Assembly: GCF_001037465.1 (NCBI RefSeq)
Contig: NZ_LFCV01000053.1
Coordinates: 1-38,106 of the forward strand
Direction: 5' to 3'
DNA length: 38,106 nucleotides
Source of the DNA: Xenorhabdus khoisanae
Lineage (GTDB): Bacteria > Pseudomonadota > Gammaproteobacteria > Enterobacterales > Enterobacteriaceae
Positions within the stretch are counted from its first letter, which is position 1; the number at the start of each line of letters is the position of its first letter. The notes under the pieces were generated by a model. The model ran no database searches and was not told where the DNA came from. It saw only the letters and a list, made by a program, of their open reading frames with translations. Position numbers and translations under genes: made by a program. Below are positions 22,225 through 30,945 of the stretch, piece after piece.

Positions 22225-23679
22225 TTACTGGACGTTAATTGATGGGAGTTCAACTTTCTGGACGCTGCCCCCATCGGCATACCAGAATTTTAATGGCATG
22301 GATTTACGCAATCCGCGAGTCTGTGCGGGAGTGTCATTGATCATGACACACCATCCCTCAGTCTGAATCTGGGCTGCTGCATCAAAGCCTGCCTCGACGT
22401 TAATCTGCTTTTTCTGTTGTTCAGATAAAACGACGCCGCGCTGAATACCGCCAAACCGTAACATTTGGTCTATAGGGTCTTTAAGGGCAGCACGATGGAT
22501 CGCTTTCCCGGTTTCGTTATAGGGAATGGATTTGAAACTGGTGAGCATGGTCATCAATGCCAGTTGTAATTGGCTGTTCAGGAATACCTGATTGACGTAG
22601 CTATCCAACCACTTGAATTTGCCGGAAACTGAACCCTGATTAACGAATATGAACCGATCGTTTGCTGTACCGTAAGCACCGTAAAAGTTAAATCTCAGCC
22701 GTAGTAGCTCATCAGCTAAAGACTTTTCGGTTACGGTGGGTTTCAGCCCTTCCTGACGACGGAATGCAAATGTTGCACGACCGTTCAACTCATTGAAATT
22801 GAGTGATGCGGCATAGGTACAGGCAAATGCACCGTGGGTATGGTCGCCGTACATCAGGCACGTGCCACCAATATCAGATTCGAGAATGGCGCTAGAAATT
22901 GTCTCCAGTGCCACCAGCTCACCATGGGAATACAGCACATGCACGTAACGGTCATTTTGCAATGTCACCCATTTGGAAATCGCTATTTTCTCGTCAGAGC
23001 TGAAATCACCAATCGCCATAATGGAAACGAAATTAGTCACTGATTTGGTAATGCGTGGCATCAGTTCATCAATGGTGTCCGCATTGATACCCTCGTTTTT
23101 CTGTGCACCTGCATTTTCTGTCAGCCCCATGTATTCGGCTAAATCACCTGAGCCGAAACTGATTGTTCCACCAGCACCTTTCTTTGCGCCTTCAATAGCA
23201 AATGTGCGGCTGTTTGCGTCATATTGACATGTACCAGCTTTCGCCAGTGACACAGAGACAGCCTCTGCCAGCGCGGAATAGGATTTGATATCGGCGGGCG
23301 TGATAGTGACAATCTGGCGTTTGCCGTCAATATCCAGCTCTAACCCCTGCGGGATATGGTTAAAATCCCTGATTGGTACTTTGCTACCCACCAGCTTTGC
23401 CGCCTGATTGGTTGTCACCATTGACGCGATATACAGTGTTTCGGGTCGGGTTGTTGAGCCAACGAATCCAGAAAAATAAACCTGTGCCGCTTCGTATTCA
23501 GGGGATTTTGTGCCGAAGATTTCTGCAATCTGTTCAGCGCTGCCGAATGCTTTCGTACCCAACATGGCGCTCGGTGTGCTCTTGGTAATAAAAATAGCGT
23601 TCAGTGCCAGGGGATTTCCGCCCGTGCCAACGACGCTGGGCAGGACGCTGACAATGTCACTCGCCGGAATAGTGTTCAT
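22225..23679 (-). CDS. Tail sheath protein (DUF3383 type)
   Basis: This 484-residue contractile sheath protein opens IPASDIVSVLPSVVGTGGNPLALNAIFIT, the N-terminal strand that links neighbouring subunits in DUF3383 sheaths, and ends KFWYADGGSVQKVELPSINVQ, where the C-terminal extension also carries a joining strand. Internal motifs include GTANDRFIFVNQGSVSGKFKWLDSYVNQVFLNSQLQLALMTML. The presence of this gene with a tube and a baseplate J shows a contractile (myovirus) tail. The gene appears complete. Confidence 0.93.
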   Translation of the reverse strand: MNTIPASDIVSVLPSVVGTGGNPLALNAIFITKSTPSAMLGTKAFGSAEQIAEIFGTKSPEYEAAQVYFSGFVGSTTRPETLYIASMVTTNQAAKLVGSKVPIRDFNHIPQGLELDIDGKRQIVTITPADIKSYSALAEAVSVSLAKAGTCQYDANSRTFAIEGAKKGAGGTISFGSGDLAEYMGLTENAGAQKNEGINADTIDELMPRITKSVTNFVSIMAIGDFSSDEKIAISKWVTLQNDRYVHVLYSHGELVALETISSAILESDIGGTCLMYGDHTHGAFACTYAASLNFNELNGRATFAFRRQEGLKPTVTEKSLADELLRLRFNFYGAYGTANDRFIFVNQGSVSGKFKWLDSYVNQVFLNSQLQLALMTMLTSFKSIPYNETGKAIHRAALKDPIDQMLRFGGIQRGVVLSEQQKKQINVEAGFDAAAQIQTEGWCVMINDTPAQTRGLRKSMPLKFWYADGGSVQKVELPSINVQ

Positions 23680-23690
23680 AGGTGCTTACC

Positions 23691-24179
23691 TTAAATAGAA
23701 TTGAGATCAATAGAGAATGAGTCGGTACTCTCGACTGAGTAGGAAATTTCAGGGTTGTATTGCAGTTTGATTTCGAGCATTACGCGGTTTTCGTACTGGT
23801 TAGCCTCGTTCACCAAAACCATTTTGCGGGGTTGCTCGCTGTAGAGTGGCTGGCATTTTTTGAGTCGAGCTGTGGTGTAACTGGACTGCCACAGATTCGC
23901 CACCACCCGCGCCCGTGAATCAGCATCATCCCCGTAAAAATCTAACTGCACCGTTAGTTCTACAGAGCGTTGCGCCGTAATTTCTGACGATTCGTGATGG
24001 TAATAATTGGCGATGTAGTCAATGTCTCGCTCAAACAGAACGTGCATTACAACGCCGTTGTCAGGAGCTGGGACATCGTTCTGATATCCCTGAATCACAT
24101 CGCACGAGAGTAATGCGATGAGATATTGCCTGACCTCAGCGAATAAATTATCGTGAGTGACTGTTATTACTGTCGCCAT
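23691..24179 (-). CDS. Neck/tail terminator protein
   Basis: This 162-residue protein lies between connector genes and the sheath. It resembles the neck terminator (gp12-like, LIC_12616 family) that caps the tail tube and joins it to the head. It reads DNLFAEVRQYLIALLSCDVIQGYQNDVPAP, then VMHVLFERDIDYIANYYHH, AQRSVELTVQLDFYGDDADSRARVVANLWQS and RVMLEIKLQYNPEISY. It overlaps the preceding gene by 13 bp. Confidence 0.8.
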   Translation of the reverse strand: MATVITVTHDNLFAEVRQYLIALLSCDVIQGYQNDVPAPDNGVVMHVLFERDIDYIANYYHHESSEITAQRSVELTVQLDFYGDDADSRARVVANLWQSSYTTARLKKCQPLYSEQPRKMVLVNEANQYENRVMLEIKLQYNPEISYSVESTDSFSIDLNSI

Positions 24180-24547
24180 AGCAACACCTTAACCCATGTC
24201 GGGTAGGACTCGACAACTCGCGTTACATTCCACTCAGATATTTCATCTTCGCCATAAGCTGCAAAACGCATCCGGTCTGAACCTTTCTGCTTTATTCGCC
24301 GGATTGCTGATATCTGTCCTCTGGCATAGGCATAGATGAGCTGGCCTTGTTGGTTGATGACGCCCAGATGTTCCAAATCCTGTGTACTGAGGCTTTGTAG
24401 CTGCACAGAGATCTCATGCTCAGAATATTTGGGGATTTGTTTGCCGGAGTCAGTTGTCGTATAACCATCATTAGCTAGCAGAACGGCGTTGATATTCGGG
24501 TTGACGGTGGTGATTAAGCTGTTGGCGATACCTCTGACATTAATCAT
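24167..24547 (-). CDS. Phage head-tail joining/tail completion protein
   Basis: This 126-residue protein starts at MINVRGIAN, whose ATG has GAGG six bases upstream; 15 upstream codons of the longest frame overlap the previous gene without a site. It reads NPNINAVLLANDGYTTTDSGKQIPKYSEHEISVQLQSLSTQDLEHL, then YARGQISAIRRIKQKGSDRMRFA and WVKVLLWRQ, a pattern I associate with small tail-completion proteins in this order of phage genes. No enzyme motif. Exact role in the neck is inferred from position. Confidence 0.65.
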   Translation of the reverse strand: MINVRGIANSLITTVNPNINAVLLANDGYTTTDSGKQIPKYSEHEISVQLQSLSTQDLEHLGVINQQGQLIYAYARGQISAIRRIKQKGSDRMRFAAYGEDEISEWNVTRVVESYPTWVKVLLWRQ

Positions 24548-25109
24548 CGTTAACCTCATAACCAAACGATTTGGATAACTGACTTGTATCAACGAGAGGC
24601 TTGTTAAATCCTTTCTTCATGGCAGTTGACGGGCTGTTTGGTGGCTCAGACCACGACAAAACAGACGCCTGCAATTCATCCACAATACGCTCACCTAATC
24701 GCGCCATTGCCTTTTTTGCATCACCGTCATTGCGCTGAATATCTTTTGCCAGCATTCCAGACCAATCTTCTTTGCCTTTAGCAATAACGGTTCTGAAAAA
24801 TGGTCTTGGTGGAATGTTCACGGTGTGAGCAGGGACAGTGTGATCGGTGGCAAAATTAGATTTTAATGCCTTGACAAATCGCCCCTTATTCGCAAACGTG
24901 CCATCAGGATTCACTTTGCGATAAAGTGTGGTTGTCTTCTCTGGAACATTGATTGATGCACCGTATTCATTGATATAACCTACCGTAGCAACGGGCGTTC
25001 CGTCGGGATAAGTTGCTGATTCGAAAATCCCCGCTTTCAACTCAAGGCTGCTAGCTTCCAGATATTTCCCCAGCGCTTTTCGTAATGATTTACTTAAATT
25101 ATTAGTCAT
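24540..25109 (-). CDS. Tail completion/HK97 gp10-like protein
   Basis: This 189-residue protein starts at MTNNLSKSL, with a perfect AGGAGGTGAT ribosome binding site formed by the end of the upstream gene. It belongs to the virion-morphogenesis/gp10-like group: GIFESATYPDGTPVATVGYINEYG, PPRPFFRTVIAKGKEDW, KAMARLGERIVDELQASVLSW and NKPLVDTSQLSKSFGYEV, the typical substrate-binding-like loop at the end. It acts in joining head and tail. One base separates it from the upstream stop. Confidence 0.8.
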   Translation of the reverse strand: MTNNLSKSLRKALGKYLEASSLELKAGIFESATYPDGTPVATVGYINEYGASINVPEKTTTLYRKVNPDGTFANKGRFVKALKSNFATDHTVPAHTVNIPPRPFFRTVIAKGKEDWSGMLAKDIQRNDGDAKKAMARLGERIVDELQASVLSWSEPPNSPSTAMKKGFNKPLVDTSQLSKSFGYEVNDD

Positions 25110-25110
25110 A

Positions 25111-25518
25111 TCACCTCCTGACATGAATTGGCATCTGGCCTATGACATAGAGGAATGAACGGTAGCGGGCGGTCATTTGCCAATACTTCGCACCGTAGGG
25201 CGTCTGGATATACCATTTCTCTGCATCTGAGGTCGTGCCATAGTCCAGTGAAATAGACACACTCCCCTCTGTTGCACTGGATGCCCTGCCTACGGCGTTA
25301 TTACCTGCATCCATATTGTTTTGCAGGGTGGCAATATGCGCCATCAGCAGATAAAGCAGCATCTCGCGCTCTTTCAAATTTTTTACGCAGCTACGTTCGG
25401 TATTATTGAGAAGCATGGTAGCTTCCACAAAATCCATTTCGAGCTGCGTATTGGTGGCTTGAATATTGGGGTAAGCGTCACGCCATTTCTGAATATTCAG
25501 CTCAACAATATCGCTCAT
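25111..25518 (-). CDS. DUF4054 head-tail connector
   Basis: This 135-residue all-helical adaptor is of the DUF4054 kind, which binds the portal or connector after DNA packaging. Motifs are WRDAYPNIQATNTQLEMDFVEATMLLNN, LKEREMLLYLLMAHIATLQ and GRASSATEGSVSISLDYG, then WYIQTPYGAKYWQMTARYRSFLYV, which match the family closely. The next gene's ribosome binding site overlaps its end. Confidence 0.85.
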   Translation of the reverse strand: MSDIVELNIQKWRDAYPNIQATNTQLEMDFVEATMLLNNTERSCVKNLKEREMLLYLLMAHIATLQNNMDAGNNAVGRASSATEGSVSISLDYGTTSDAEKWYIQTPYGAKYWQMTARYRSFLYVIGQMPIHVRR

Positions 25519-25527
25519 GCCATCCCC

Positions 25528-25845
25528 TTAAAATGCCTTTTCAACCTCTTTTACTTGTTCAGGCTGAATGCGCTCAGTACCGGATTTAGTTTTCTGCTTC
25601 TCTTTGGCTTCGGCTTTGGTACTGGCTTCTTGTTCATGGGCGAAAATCAGACCGTTAATCACCAGATCCCGATCTTTATTCTCCGCCAGCCACGCCTGCC
25701 ATAATTCAGCATTAACACCGTAAGTCAGGCCAAAACCGTTCTCATCAACCATATTCCGGGCAAAGCCATTGACAGATACACGCTGCTCGCCCACTTCCAG
25801 ATACAGGCCATTCGCCAATTTACACGCGATAACTACAGTAGACAT
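25528..25845 (-). CDS. Hypothetical head protein after major capsid
   Basis: This 105-residue ORF lies between the major capsid gene and the connector. Residues 1-60 (TVVIACKLANGLYLEVGEQRVSVNGFARN, then ENGFGLTYGVNAELWQAWLAENKDRDLVINGLIFAH) have a short beta domain, and the last 40 are Lys/Glu-rich. Proteins of this kind in related phages carry a QRVxVNG motif. It may be a head-edge or connector accessory protein; no firm family. Confidence 0.55.
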   Translation of the reverse strand: MSTVVIACKLANGLYLEVGEQRVSVNGFARNMVDENGFGLTYGVNAELWQAWLAENKDRDLVINGLIFAHEQEASTKAEAKEKQKTKSGTERIQPEQVKEVEKAF

Positions 25846-25859
25846 ATTTCACCTTTGAA

Positions 25860-25882
25860 ATAAAAAACCGCCCGAAGGCGGC
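25860..25882 (-). terminator. Terminator after major capsid gene
   Basis: On the minus strand CCGCC-TTCG-GGCGG is followed by TTTTTTATTT, 20 bp after the major capsid stop codon, before the next gene. It may raise capsid stoichiometry by reducing downstream transcription. Confidence 0.8.
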
Positions 25883-25901
25883 GATAGAATGATAACGAAA
25901 C

Positions 25902-26894
25902 TCAAGAGACCAGCATTGAGGCAATAAACTGCGGACGATATACCACAGCCCCAAAAGTACCTTGTGAACGTTTCTGTTTCCAAGAGGAAGTTTCTTGAAC
26001 CATTGGATGCACTCGCATCTTTTCAGTAAAGCCCAAGTCCAGCGTTTTCTGGCCTTCGTACTCTTCAATAACCAATCTCACCAACTCCCCCGCGTTGGTT
26101 GCCATCTCAGGGATGCTAATCACTTTCAGGTTAGGGAAGTTCTTGGTTAACTGATCTGATACGTTAACGTTGTACTGGTTGGTCTTGGTAAGCTGAACTT
26201 CCATTTCTGGTGAAAGCGTCATCTTCATTGCTGTATTGCGATCAATTAGACCGCTGGTTTGTTTAACCAATTGCTGGTAAAGCTTACGGATAGACTCATA
26301 AACCCCTTCACCATCCAGTTTTTCCCATGACTGAGAGGCTATGTTTGGCAATAAGCCGGGATCATTCAAATAACCATAGTTTTCCAATCCCGCCACGCCA
26401 TAGAGGTAAGTCTTGTTCTGGAATTTATTCAGGGTTAGCACCGCAGCGCGTTGTTTAGCTGACGCCCAATCCAACTTCGCAGCGCCAGCCATCTCCATCT
26501 CACGCTCACCGACACTGACAAATGTCTGATAGTGATATGGTTGACGACTAGGCCAGTTGACGTTAACGCCCGTCAATCCGTTGTTGTTATAGTCGCCATA
26601 GGTGGACGTTTCACCCGTTGCTTCTACAACCGGAAAAGCGGCGGTTTGGGTTAGCCAGTCACCACGCTTCACTTCTTGGAATGCCTCAGCCATACGCATT
26701 GGCGTTACCAGAACATCGATAACTTTCGGATCAATGTAGGTGGTGAATAACGACAGTATGCCCGCGTTAGGTGCTGTCACCATCGCGCTATCCATCGCCA
26801 TATGACGATTCTGGTTAGTCAGTTCCTGTACCTGATAACCCGTGTTAAACACAACGCCTGCGCGTTGTGCCAGTGCATTTAAATTCAATGGCAT
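25902..26894 (-). CDS. Major capsid protein (DUF2184 type)
   Basis: This 330-residue major head protein is of the DUF2184 type, an HK97-fold relative. The N-terminal 35 residues are helical (LNLNALAQRAGVVFNTGYQVQ), and an AMDS at 33-36 may be the maturation cleavage point. After it come IDPKVIDVLVTPMRMAEAF and FPVVEATGETSTYGDYNNNG, and near the C-terminus SSWKQKRSQGTFGAVVYRP. The copy number should be hundreds per capsid. The cement protein gene directly precedes it, and a terminator directly follows. Confidence 0.92.
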   Translation of the reverse strand: MPLNLNALAQRAGVVFNTGYQVQELTNQNRHMAMDSAMVTAPNAGILSLFTTYIDPKVIDVLVTPMRMAEAFQEVKRGDWLTQTAAFPVVEATGETSTYGDYNNNGLTGVNVNWPSRQPYHYQTFVSVGEREMEMAGAAKLDWASAKQRAAVLTLNKFQNKTYLYGVAGLENYGYLNDPGLLPNIASQSWEKLDGEGVYESIRKLYQQLVKQTSGLIDRNTAMKMTLSPEMEVQLTKTNQYNVNVSDQLTKNFPNLKVISIPEMATNAGELVRLVIEEYEGQKTLDLGFTEKMRVHPMVQETSSWKQKRSQGTFGAVVYRPQFIASMLVS

Positions 26895-26903
26895 GATTTT
26901 TCC

Positions 26904-27389
26904 TTACAGAGAACTGGACATTTTTGTCAGGCCAGAAGTGACGGTTTTAGCTACACGGTATGGAGTGGCCTCAAACGCTTTATCGTTCGGGTCGATGACA
27001 TCAACCGCTTTCGCTTCGCCTGTGTTGACGTCAGCCACAATAAACTGACCGAGTTTGCCACCTGCTGCCAAATTAACGAGATAATCACCGCCAGACATTA
27101 AGGTAACTTCGCGCCCTTTAGGGATGGTCATTGAGGCTTCCGCGCCGTACTGGTCGATAATCGCTTGGTTATTGCGATGAACGAACCCAATAACTGAGTC
27201 GGGTATTTTGATATTCGATACCAGCCCCTTGTCATCCGCCCATGCAAACAGGCCAACGATGACGCCATCAGCACCAGCCTTAAACTGACCTTCGCCTGCC
27301 ACCACAGAGAAATGCGGGTTAGCGGAGGCAAAATCACCCGCTACACCTAATGGCAGGTCGTTATTCATTCTTGTTTGAAAACCGCTCAT
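26904..27389 (-). CDS. Structural cement/decoration protein
   Basis: This 161-residue protein is encoded just before the major capsid gene. It begins SGFQTRMNNDLPLGVAGDFASANPHFSV, the typical opening of Gp24-like cement proteins that stabilise the capsid from outside. The middle is beta-rich (SMTIPKGREVTLMSGGDYLVNLAA, GQFIVADVNTGEAKAV). No protease site motif is present. The exact family name is not certain but the motif RMNNDLPLGVAGDFAS is characteristic. Confidence 0.85.
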   Translation of the reverse strand: MSGFQTRMNNDLPLGVAGDFASANPHFSVVAGEGQFKAGADGVIVGLFAWADDKGLVSNIKIPDSVIGFVHRNNQAIIDQYGAEASMTIPKGREVTLMSGGDYLVNLAAGGKLGQFIVADVNTGEAKAVDVIDPNDKAFEATPYRVAKTVTSGLTKMSSSL

Positions 27390-27398
27390 GATGCCCCC

Positions 27399-28583
27399 TT
27401 AACCGAAACGAGCTGTTAATGTGTCGTCAGCAAAGGAATCATGATCCATTGCGACATTGGTTTTAGTGGTTGATGCCTGATTGCTCAGTAACATGCCAAC
27501 CATTGATTTGTAAGCGCTGGGGTGTACGCCTTTGGTTTCGAGGCCTTTTTGTTGCAGCGCATAACCGTAAACCTGCTCCGCACTGTCCATTGCCACAACA
27601 CCCACCAGCGGCTTTACATCCTCACGAGCTTGAAATAGGGCAGTGACACGCTCAACTGCGCGCTGTTCAATCATGGCAGCATCCATTGCTGGCTTATCGT
27701 CTTTGTCTTTCTCATCAGTGGCTTTGTTCTCCTCTTTATTGTCTTTAGCGCCTTCCCCTTCAAGATTGTTATCCTTGGCACCTTCCGGCTTACTACTACC
27801 CTCAGGGGCTTTAGGATTATTATCTTTCGCACCTTCGGGCTTCTGCTCGTTATCATTTGCATTCTTAATAGCATCAGGATCACTATCCTGAGCTAACTGA
27901 GACGTTACCGCCGTTATAACCGCTTGTAGGCTCTGCTCAGATAAATCTGCATCCATAGCCAGTGCCTGTCTGATTTGCGCGGCAATAATCGGCGCTGCAC
28001 CTTTCTTCAATTTCATTTCTGTCTCCAAATCAACCGTTTGATGGTCAGATATAATTGCGTCTCGCCCGATCCTGCCGCGCTCGACTAATGCAACGTGATT
28101 ACCGAAAATATTTCGCATAACCCCGTCATAATGCTGTCCTTCGAATTCTCCCGGGGTCATATCCGGTGTGTAACCATATCCAGCGGATAACTCCTTCATC
28201 TTTCCGCTTTCAATCAAGTCAATGGCATACCCGTCCCATACGCTCAAATCGCCATAGAGCCGCCCATCTTCAAACGAGATGTCAGAGCCAATAGCGCCAA
28301 TCGTGTATTCTTTTTGAGGTTCGGATGAATCGACGGGGATGTGTTTTATGAGAAGTTGCTTTTTACTGAATGTTTTTGCTGCTCGCTCTAGCTCCAACGG
28401 GTCGCGGAGCAGGTGGAAAACTTTTTCAGGGTCAAGGCCTAGTCGCTCATAGCCGGGTATTTCCTTGCCTCGATACGGGTTAACCGCTGCTTTTGATAGA
28501 ATAGTACGCTCAACAATCAGGTGACCGTTGCCGTCTTTACTGCGCATGGATCTATCAAAGGCGAGTTTGTCAGTCATGGTCAT
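27399..28583 (-). CDS. Prohead protease/scaffold fusion (DUF2213 type)
   Basis: This 394-residue protein joins an N-terminal protease and a C-terminal scaffold. Residues about 40-180 show His81 (LIKHIPVD), Ser133 (KELSAGYGY) and His163 (GNHVALVERGRIG), the His-Ser-His pattern of herpes-assemblin-like prohead proteases. Residues about 245-298 are a charged repeat linker with three GAKDN copies (251, 268, 278). The C-terminal helix (about 299-394) would scaffold the capsid. Four AMD tripeptides (209, 299, 331, 378) lie in the linker and scaffold and may be its own cleavage sites, as expected for self-destruction of the scaffold. Confidence 0.88.
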   Translation of the reverse strand: MTMTDKLAFDRSMRSKDGNGHLIVERTILSKAAVNPYRGKEIPGYERLGLDPEKVFHLLRDPLELERAAKTFSKKQLLIKHIPVDSSEPQKEYTIGAIGSDISFEDGRLYGDLSVWDGYAIDLIESGKMKELSAGYGYTPDMTPGEFEGQHYDGVMRNIFGNHVALVERGRIGRDAIISDHQTVDLETEMKLKKGAAPIIAAQIRQALAMDADLSEQSLQAVITAVTSQLAQDSDPDAIKNANDNEQKPEGAKDNNPKAPEGSSKPEGAKDNNLEGEGAKDNKEENKATDEKDKDDKPAMDAAMIEQRAVERVTALFQAREDVKPLVGVVAMDSAEQVYGYALQQKGLETKGVHPSAYKSMVGMLLSNQASTTKTNVAMDHDSFADDTLTARFG

Positions 28584-28595
28584 GACCTGCCTCTT

Positions 28596-28622
28596 AAAAA
28601 GAAAAAGACCGCCGAAGCAGTC
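28596..28622 (-). terminator. Terminator between minor head protein and protease
   Basis: On the minus strand GACTGC-TTCG-GCGGTC is followed by TTTTTCTTTTT, immediately after the minor head protein stop. This hairpin is internal to the head operon. Confidence 0.75.
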
Positions 28623-28628
28623 TGGTGT

Positions 28629-29435
28629 TTAAAATGGCATTATCGCTTTGCTTCCGCATCGGCAATTGATCGCCTGTCCGGGCAGCACCCACTCACCATC
28701 AAGATAAAAGCCTTTTTCAATATCAAACGTCTTGCCATGCGCTGTCAGATGTGACGGCCTCGGCTGCTTGCCTGCATGGGAATGTATCCAAATGGCTTGC
28801 GTTATCCCCAGCTCTTTACGCCGTGATTGCTCAATGACTGCGTGAGCTTTTGATGACTGATCACGGGCAATCAACTCTGCCCGATTGCGCGTTACGTCGA
28901 AATCATGCTGTAGGTTTTGAGTGAGTAATGCGAGATCATAACCGCTCGTGACTGACTGCCAGACATGCTGTTGAACTTTGCCGAGATATTCGATACCAAT
29001 CGATTTAATTAGGCCAACATTCTCACCCATAACTGCCCGAAGAGAATTCAGCGTTTGCTCGCTGTTCTGCATTCGTACGGTAAATCCATGCTGGCGAAGC
29101 AGGGTAGTGAACCGGGTATCAAAATTACCGACTGTTTTATCAACGAACTCTTTTGCGACAGTCTGAGACAATGTGTCCAGCTTGGTATTCCATTTATCAA
29201 GCAGGTAATCAACCGCATGGGCTATCCAGTCTGAAATGCCGTCATTCGCCAGTTCCGCCTGCGCCTTGCTCTTAAACTCACGCACCAGAACAGCATCCAG
29301 CTCTTGCCTGATATCTTTGATGATATCCATCAATGTCTGGTAATAACGGTTCTCAATAGCAACGCTCGGCTTGATTTCCGGCATGACGTTATGTCCGGGC
29401 TTTATCGGCCTCAGTATCGCTTTCTTCGCTGCCAT
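28629..29435 (-). CDS. Minor head protein (SPP1 gp7/Mu F type)
   Basis: This 268-residue minor head/morphogenesis protein binds the portal and enters the capsid. Its signature is at the end: WIHSHAGKQPRPSHLTAHGKTFDIEKGFYLDGEWVLPGQAINCRCGSKAIMPF, with the C-R-C pair. The preceding 200 residues are helical. The start (MAAKKAIL) has GGAG eight bases upstream and overlaps the portal gene by 47 bp in another frame. Confidence 0.88.
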   Translation of the reverse strand: MAAKKAILRPIKPGHNVMPEIKPSVAIENRYYQTLMDIIKDIRQELDAVLVREFKSKAQAELANDGISDWIAHAVDYLLDKWNTKLDTLSQTVAKEFVDKTVGNFDTRFTTLLRQHGFTVRMQNSEQTLNSLRAVMGENVGLIKSIGIEYLGKVQQHVWQSVTSGYDLALLTQNLQHDFDVTRNRAELIARDQSSKAHAVIEQSRRKELGITQAIWIHSHAGKQPRPSHLTAHGKTFDIEKGFYLDGEWVLPGQAINCRCGSKAIMPF

Positions 29436-30945
29436 AGTCTGGAACTCCGTATGGTGACGGGATTATCTTTTTAGGGTCGATGAATCTCAGAGGGTTATCT
29501 TCATCAGCGGCAACATATTGTCTGGCTTCTTCGCCATCGATAACACCCGACTGGTGATAGATTTGCACCGTTTCTGCTTTGGATTTTTCGGTTGATGCCC
29601 GTTGCTCATCCGTCAATTGATGCAGTGAGTTGAACTCGAAATAGAGACTGTCATCAATCTCACCAAACAGGTGAAGCTGAACTAGCTTTAAGATAATCGT
29701 TACCTGTGGCAATAAATGTGCGCTTTGCAATGAGGCGATATAGTCGTTATAGACGCGTATCTCTCCATCACTGCTGGCGTTCAGTCCACTAGGTGTAATA
29801 CCTAGTAACTTGACCAACGGTGTATGACTCGGCGCTGCCATCTGCTCCTGAGCTTGTCGCTGGAGTGCATCAAGGCCAGAAAGTGGCGTATTGAACTGAA
29901 AGAATTCTTCACTACCTTTGTCCAATAACATCAGATTGCGGTTATCTCGATACAGAGAGAACATCGCTGCTCGCATTTTGATATCCGCACCATCTTCACC
30001 GTTCAGTATTCCCTGCATGTTGGTAGCAAGACCAGTCAGCGAAAAGGAGTGAATCAATTCACTGATAGCATCGGTGGTGCGTTGCCACCTTTCCACATAA
30101 GGCTTCATCAACTGCAACATGCTAATACCACTGAAATTATAAGCAGGTTTCAGGATGTCAGATACTGGCCTCATTATTAGCGTCATTAACCGATCAGCGT
30201 GAATCTCGTTACCCAGCACGAACCACTGAGACGGTTTAAAGAAGTCATCTGCCATTGGGTCATGTGCGTTATACAGACTCGGGGTTGACCAAATTGGCTC
30301 AATCAGACTAAATCCCTTGAGAGTGCCTTTTTTGATGCCTGTTGAACTGATAACCAGTGGTAAATTGGCTTTGTCTTCGTGCCCCTGAATATCAATAAAT
30401 AACTGAGAGCGACCAAATATCATTTCGTTCTCGATATGCTTTCTCATCAGGTCACGAATTTTTAACCGTTCCATTTCGGCGGTGATCTTAGCAATCTGAT
30501 CTGTTTTATCTTCACCATCATTAATCTTGCCACTGCTACGCGCCTTGACTTCTCCCCATTCGCGGGTCATTTCTTTAGCTGTTGTCTCTGGAACGCTACG
30601 ATAATCACTGGATTGTGACATCACCGCCAGAGTAGGGTAGCCGAGAAAACCTGAATAGAACTGCGGGCTGGCATTGGCGTATTCATAGGCGCCATTACAG
30701 GCGCTATCCATTGCTACCGGTGCTGATTTACCAACGGGAACTACAGCGGGATGAATTGCAGGTGGCTCAATTTTAACTAGCTGTTCCGGAGCTTTACCTT
30801 CCTCCAGCATCTTCTCAAGCGTGCGCTCATACACTTTTGCCCGTTCCAGTTTCTTTTGAGCCTGCTCAGCCTTTGCCTTTTCAATAGCTAGCTCCCGTTC
30901 TAACTCCAACAGGCGCTGTTTTTTAACAGATTTAAACCATTTCAT
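29389..30945 (-). CDS. Portal protein (DUF1073 type)
   Basis: This 518-residue dodecameric portal at the capsid vertex is of the DUF1073 (HI1409) type. Residues 8-50 form a strongly charged coiled coil; an AMDS at 78-81 is at the start of the portal core (GAYEYANASPQFYSGFLGYPTLAVMSQSSDYRSVPETTAKEMTREW). Other family motifs include FNTPLSGLDALQRQAQEQMAAPSHTPLVKLLGITPSGLNASSDGEIRVYNDYI. The AMD motif suggests that the first 80 residues may be removed. The start follows the terminase stop directly. Confidence 0.9.
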   Translation of the reverse strand: MKWFKSVKKQRLLELERELAIEKAKAEQAQKKLERAKVYERTLEKMLEEGKAPEQLVKIEPPAIHPAVVPVGKSAPVAMDSACNGAYEYANASPQFYSGFLGYPTLAVMSQSSDYRSVPETTAKEMTREWGEVKARSSGKINDGEDKTDQIAKITAEMERLKIRDLMRKHIENEMIFGRSQLFIDIQGHEDKANLPLVISSTGIKKGTLKGFSLIEPIWSTPSLYNAHDPMADDFFKPSQWFVLGNEIHADRLMTLIMRPVSDILKPAYNFSGISMLQLMKPYVERWQRTTDAISELIHSFSLTGLATNMQGILNGEDGADIKMRAAMFSLYRDNRNLMLLDKGSEEFFQFNTPLSGLDALQRQAQEQMAAPSHTPLVKLLGITPSGLNASSDGEIRVYNDYIASLQSAHLLPQVTIILKLVQLHLFGEIDDSLYFEFNSLHQLTDEQRASTEKSKAETVQIYHQSGVIDGEEARQYVAADEDNPLRFIDPKKIIPSPYGVPDYGSEESDTEADKART

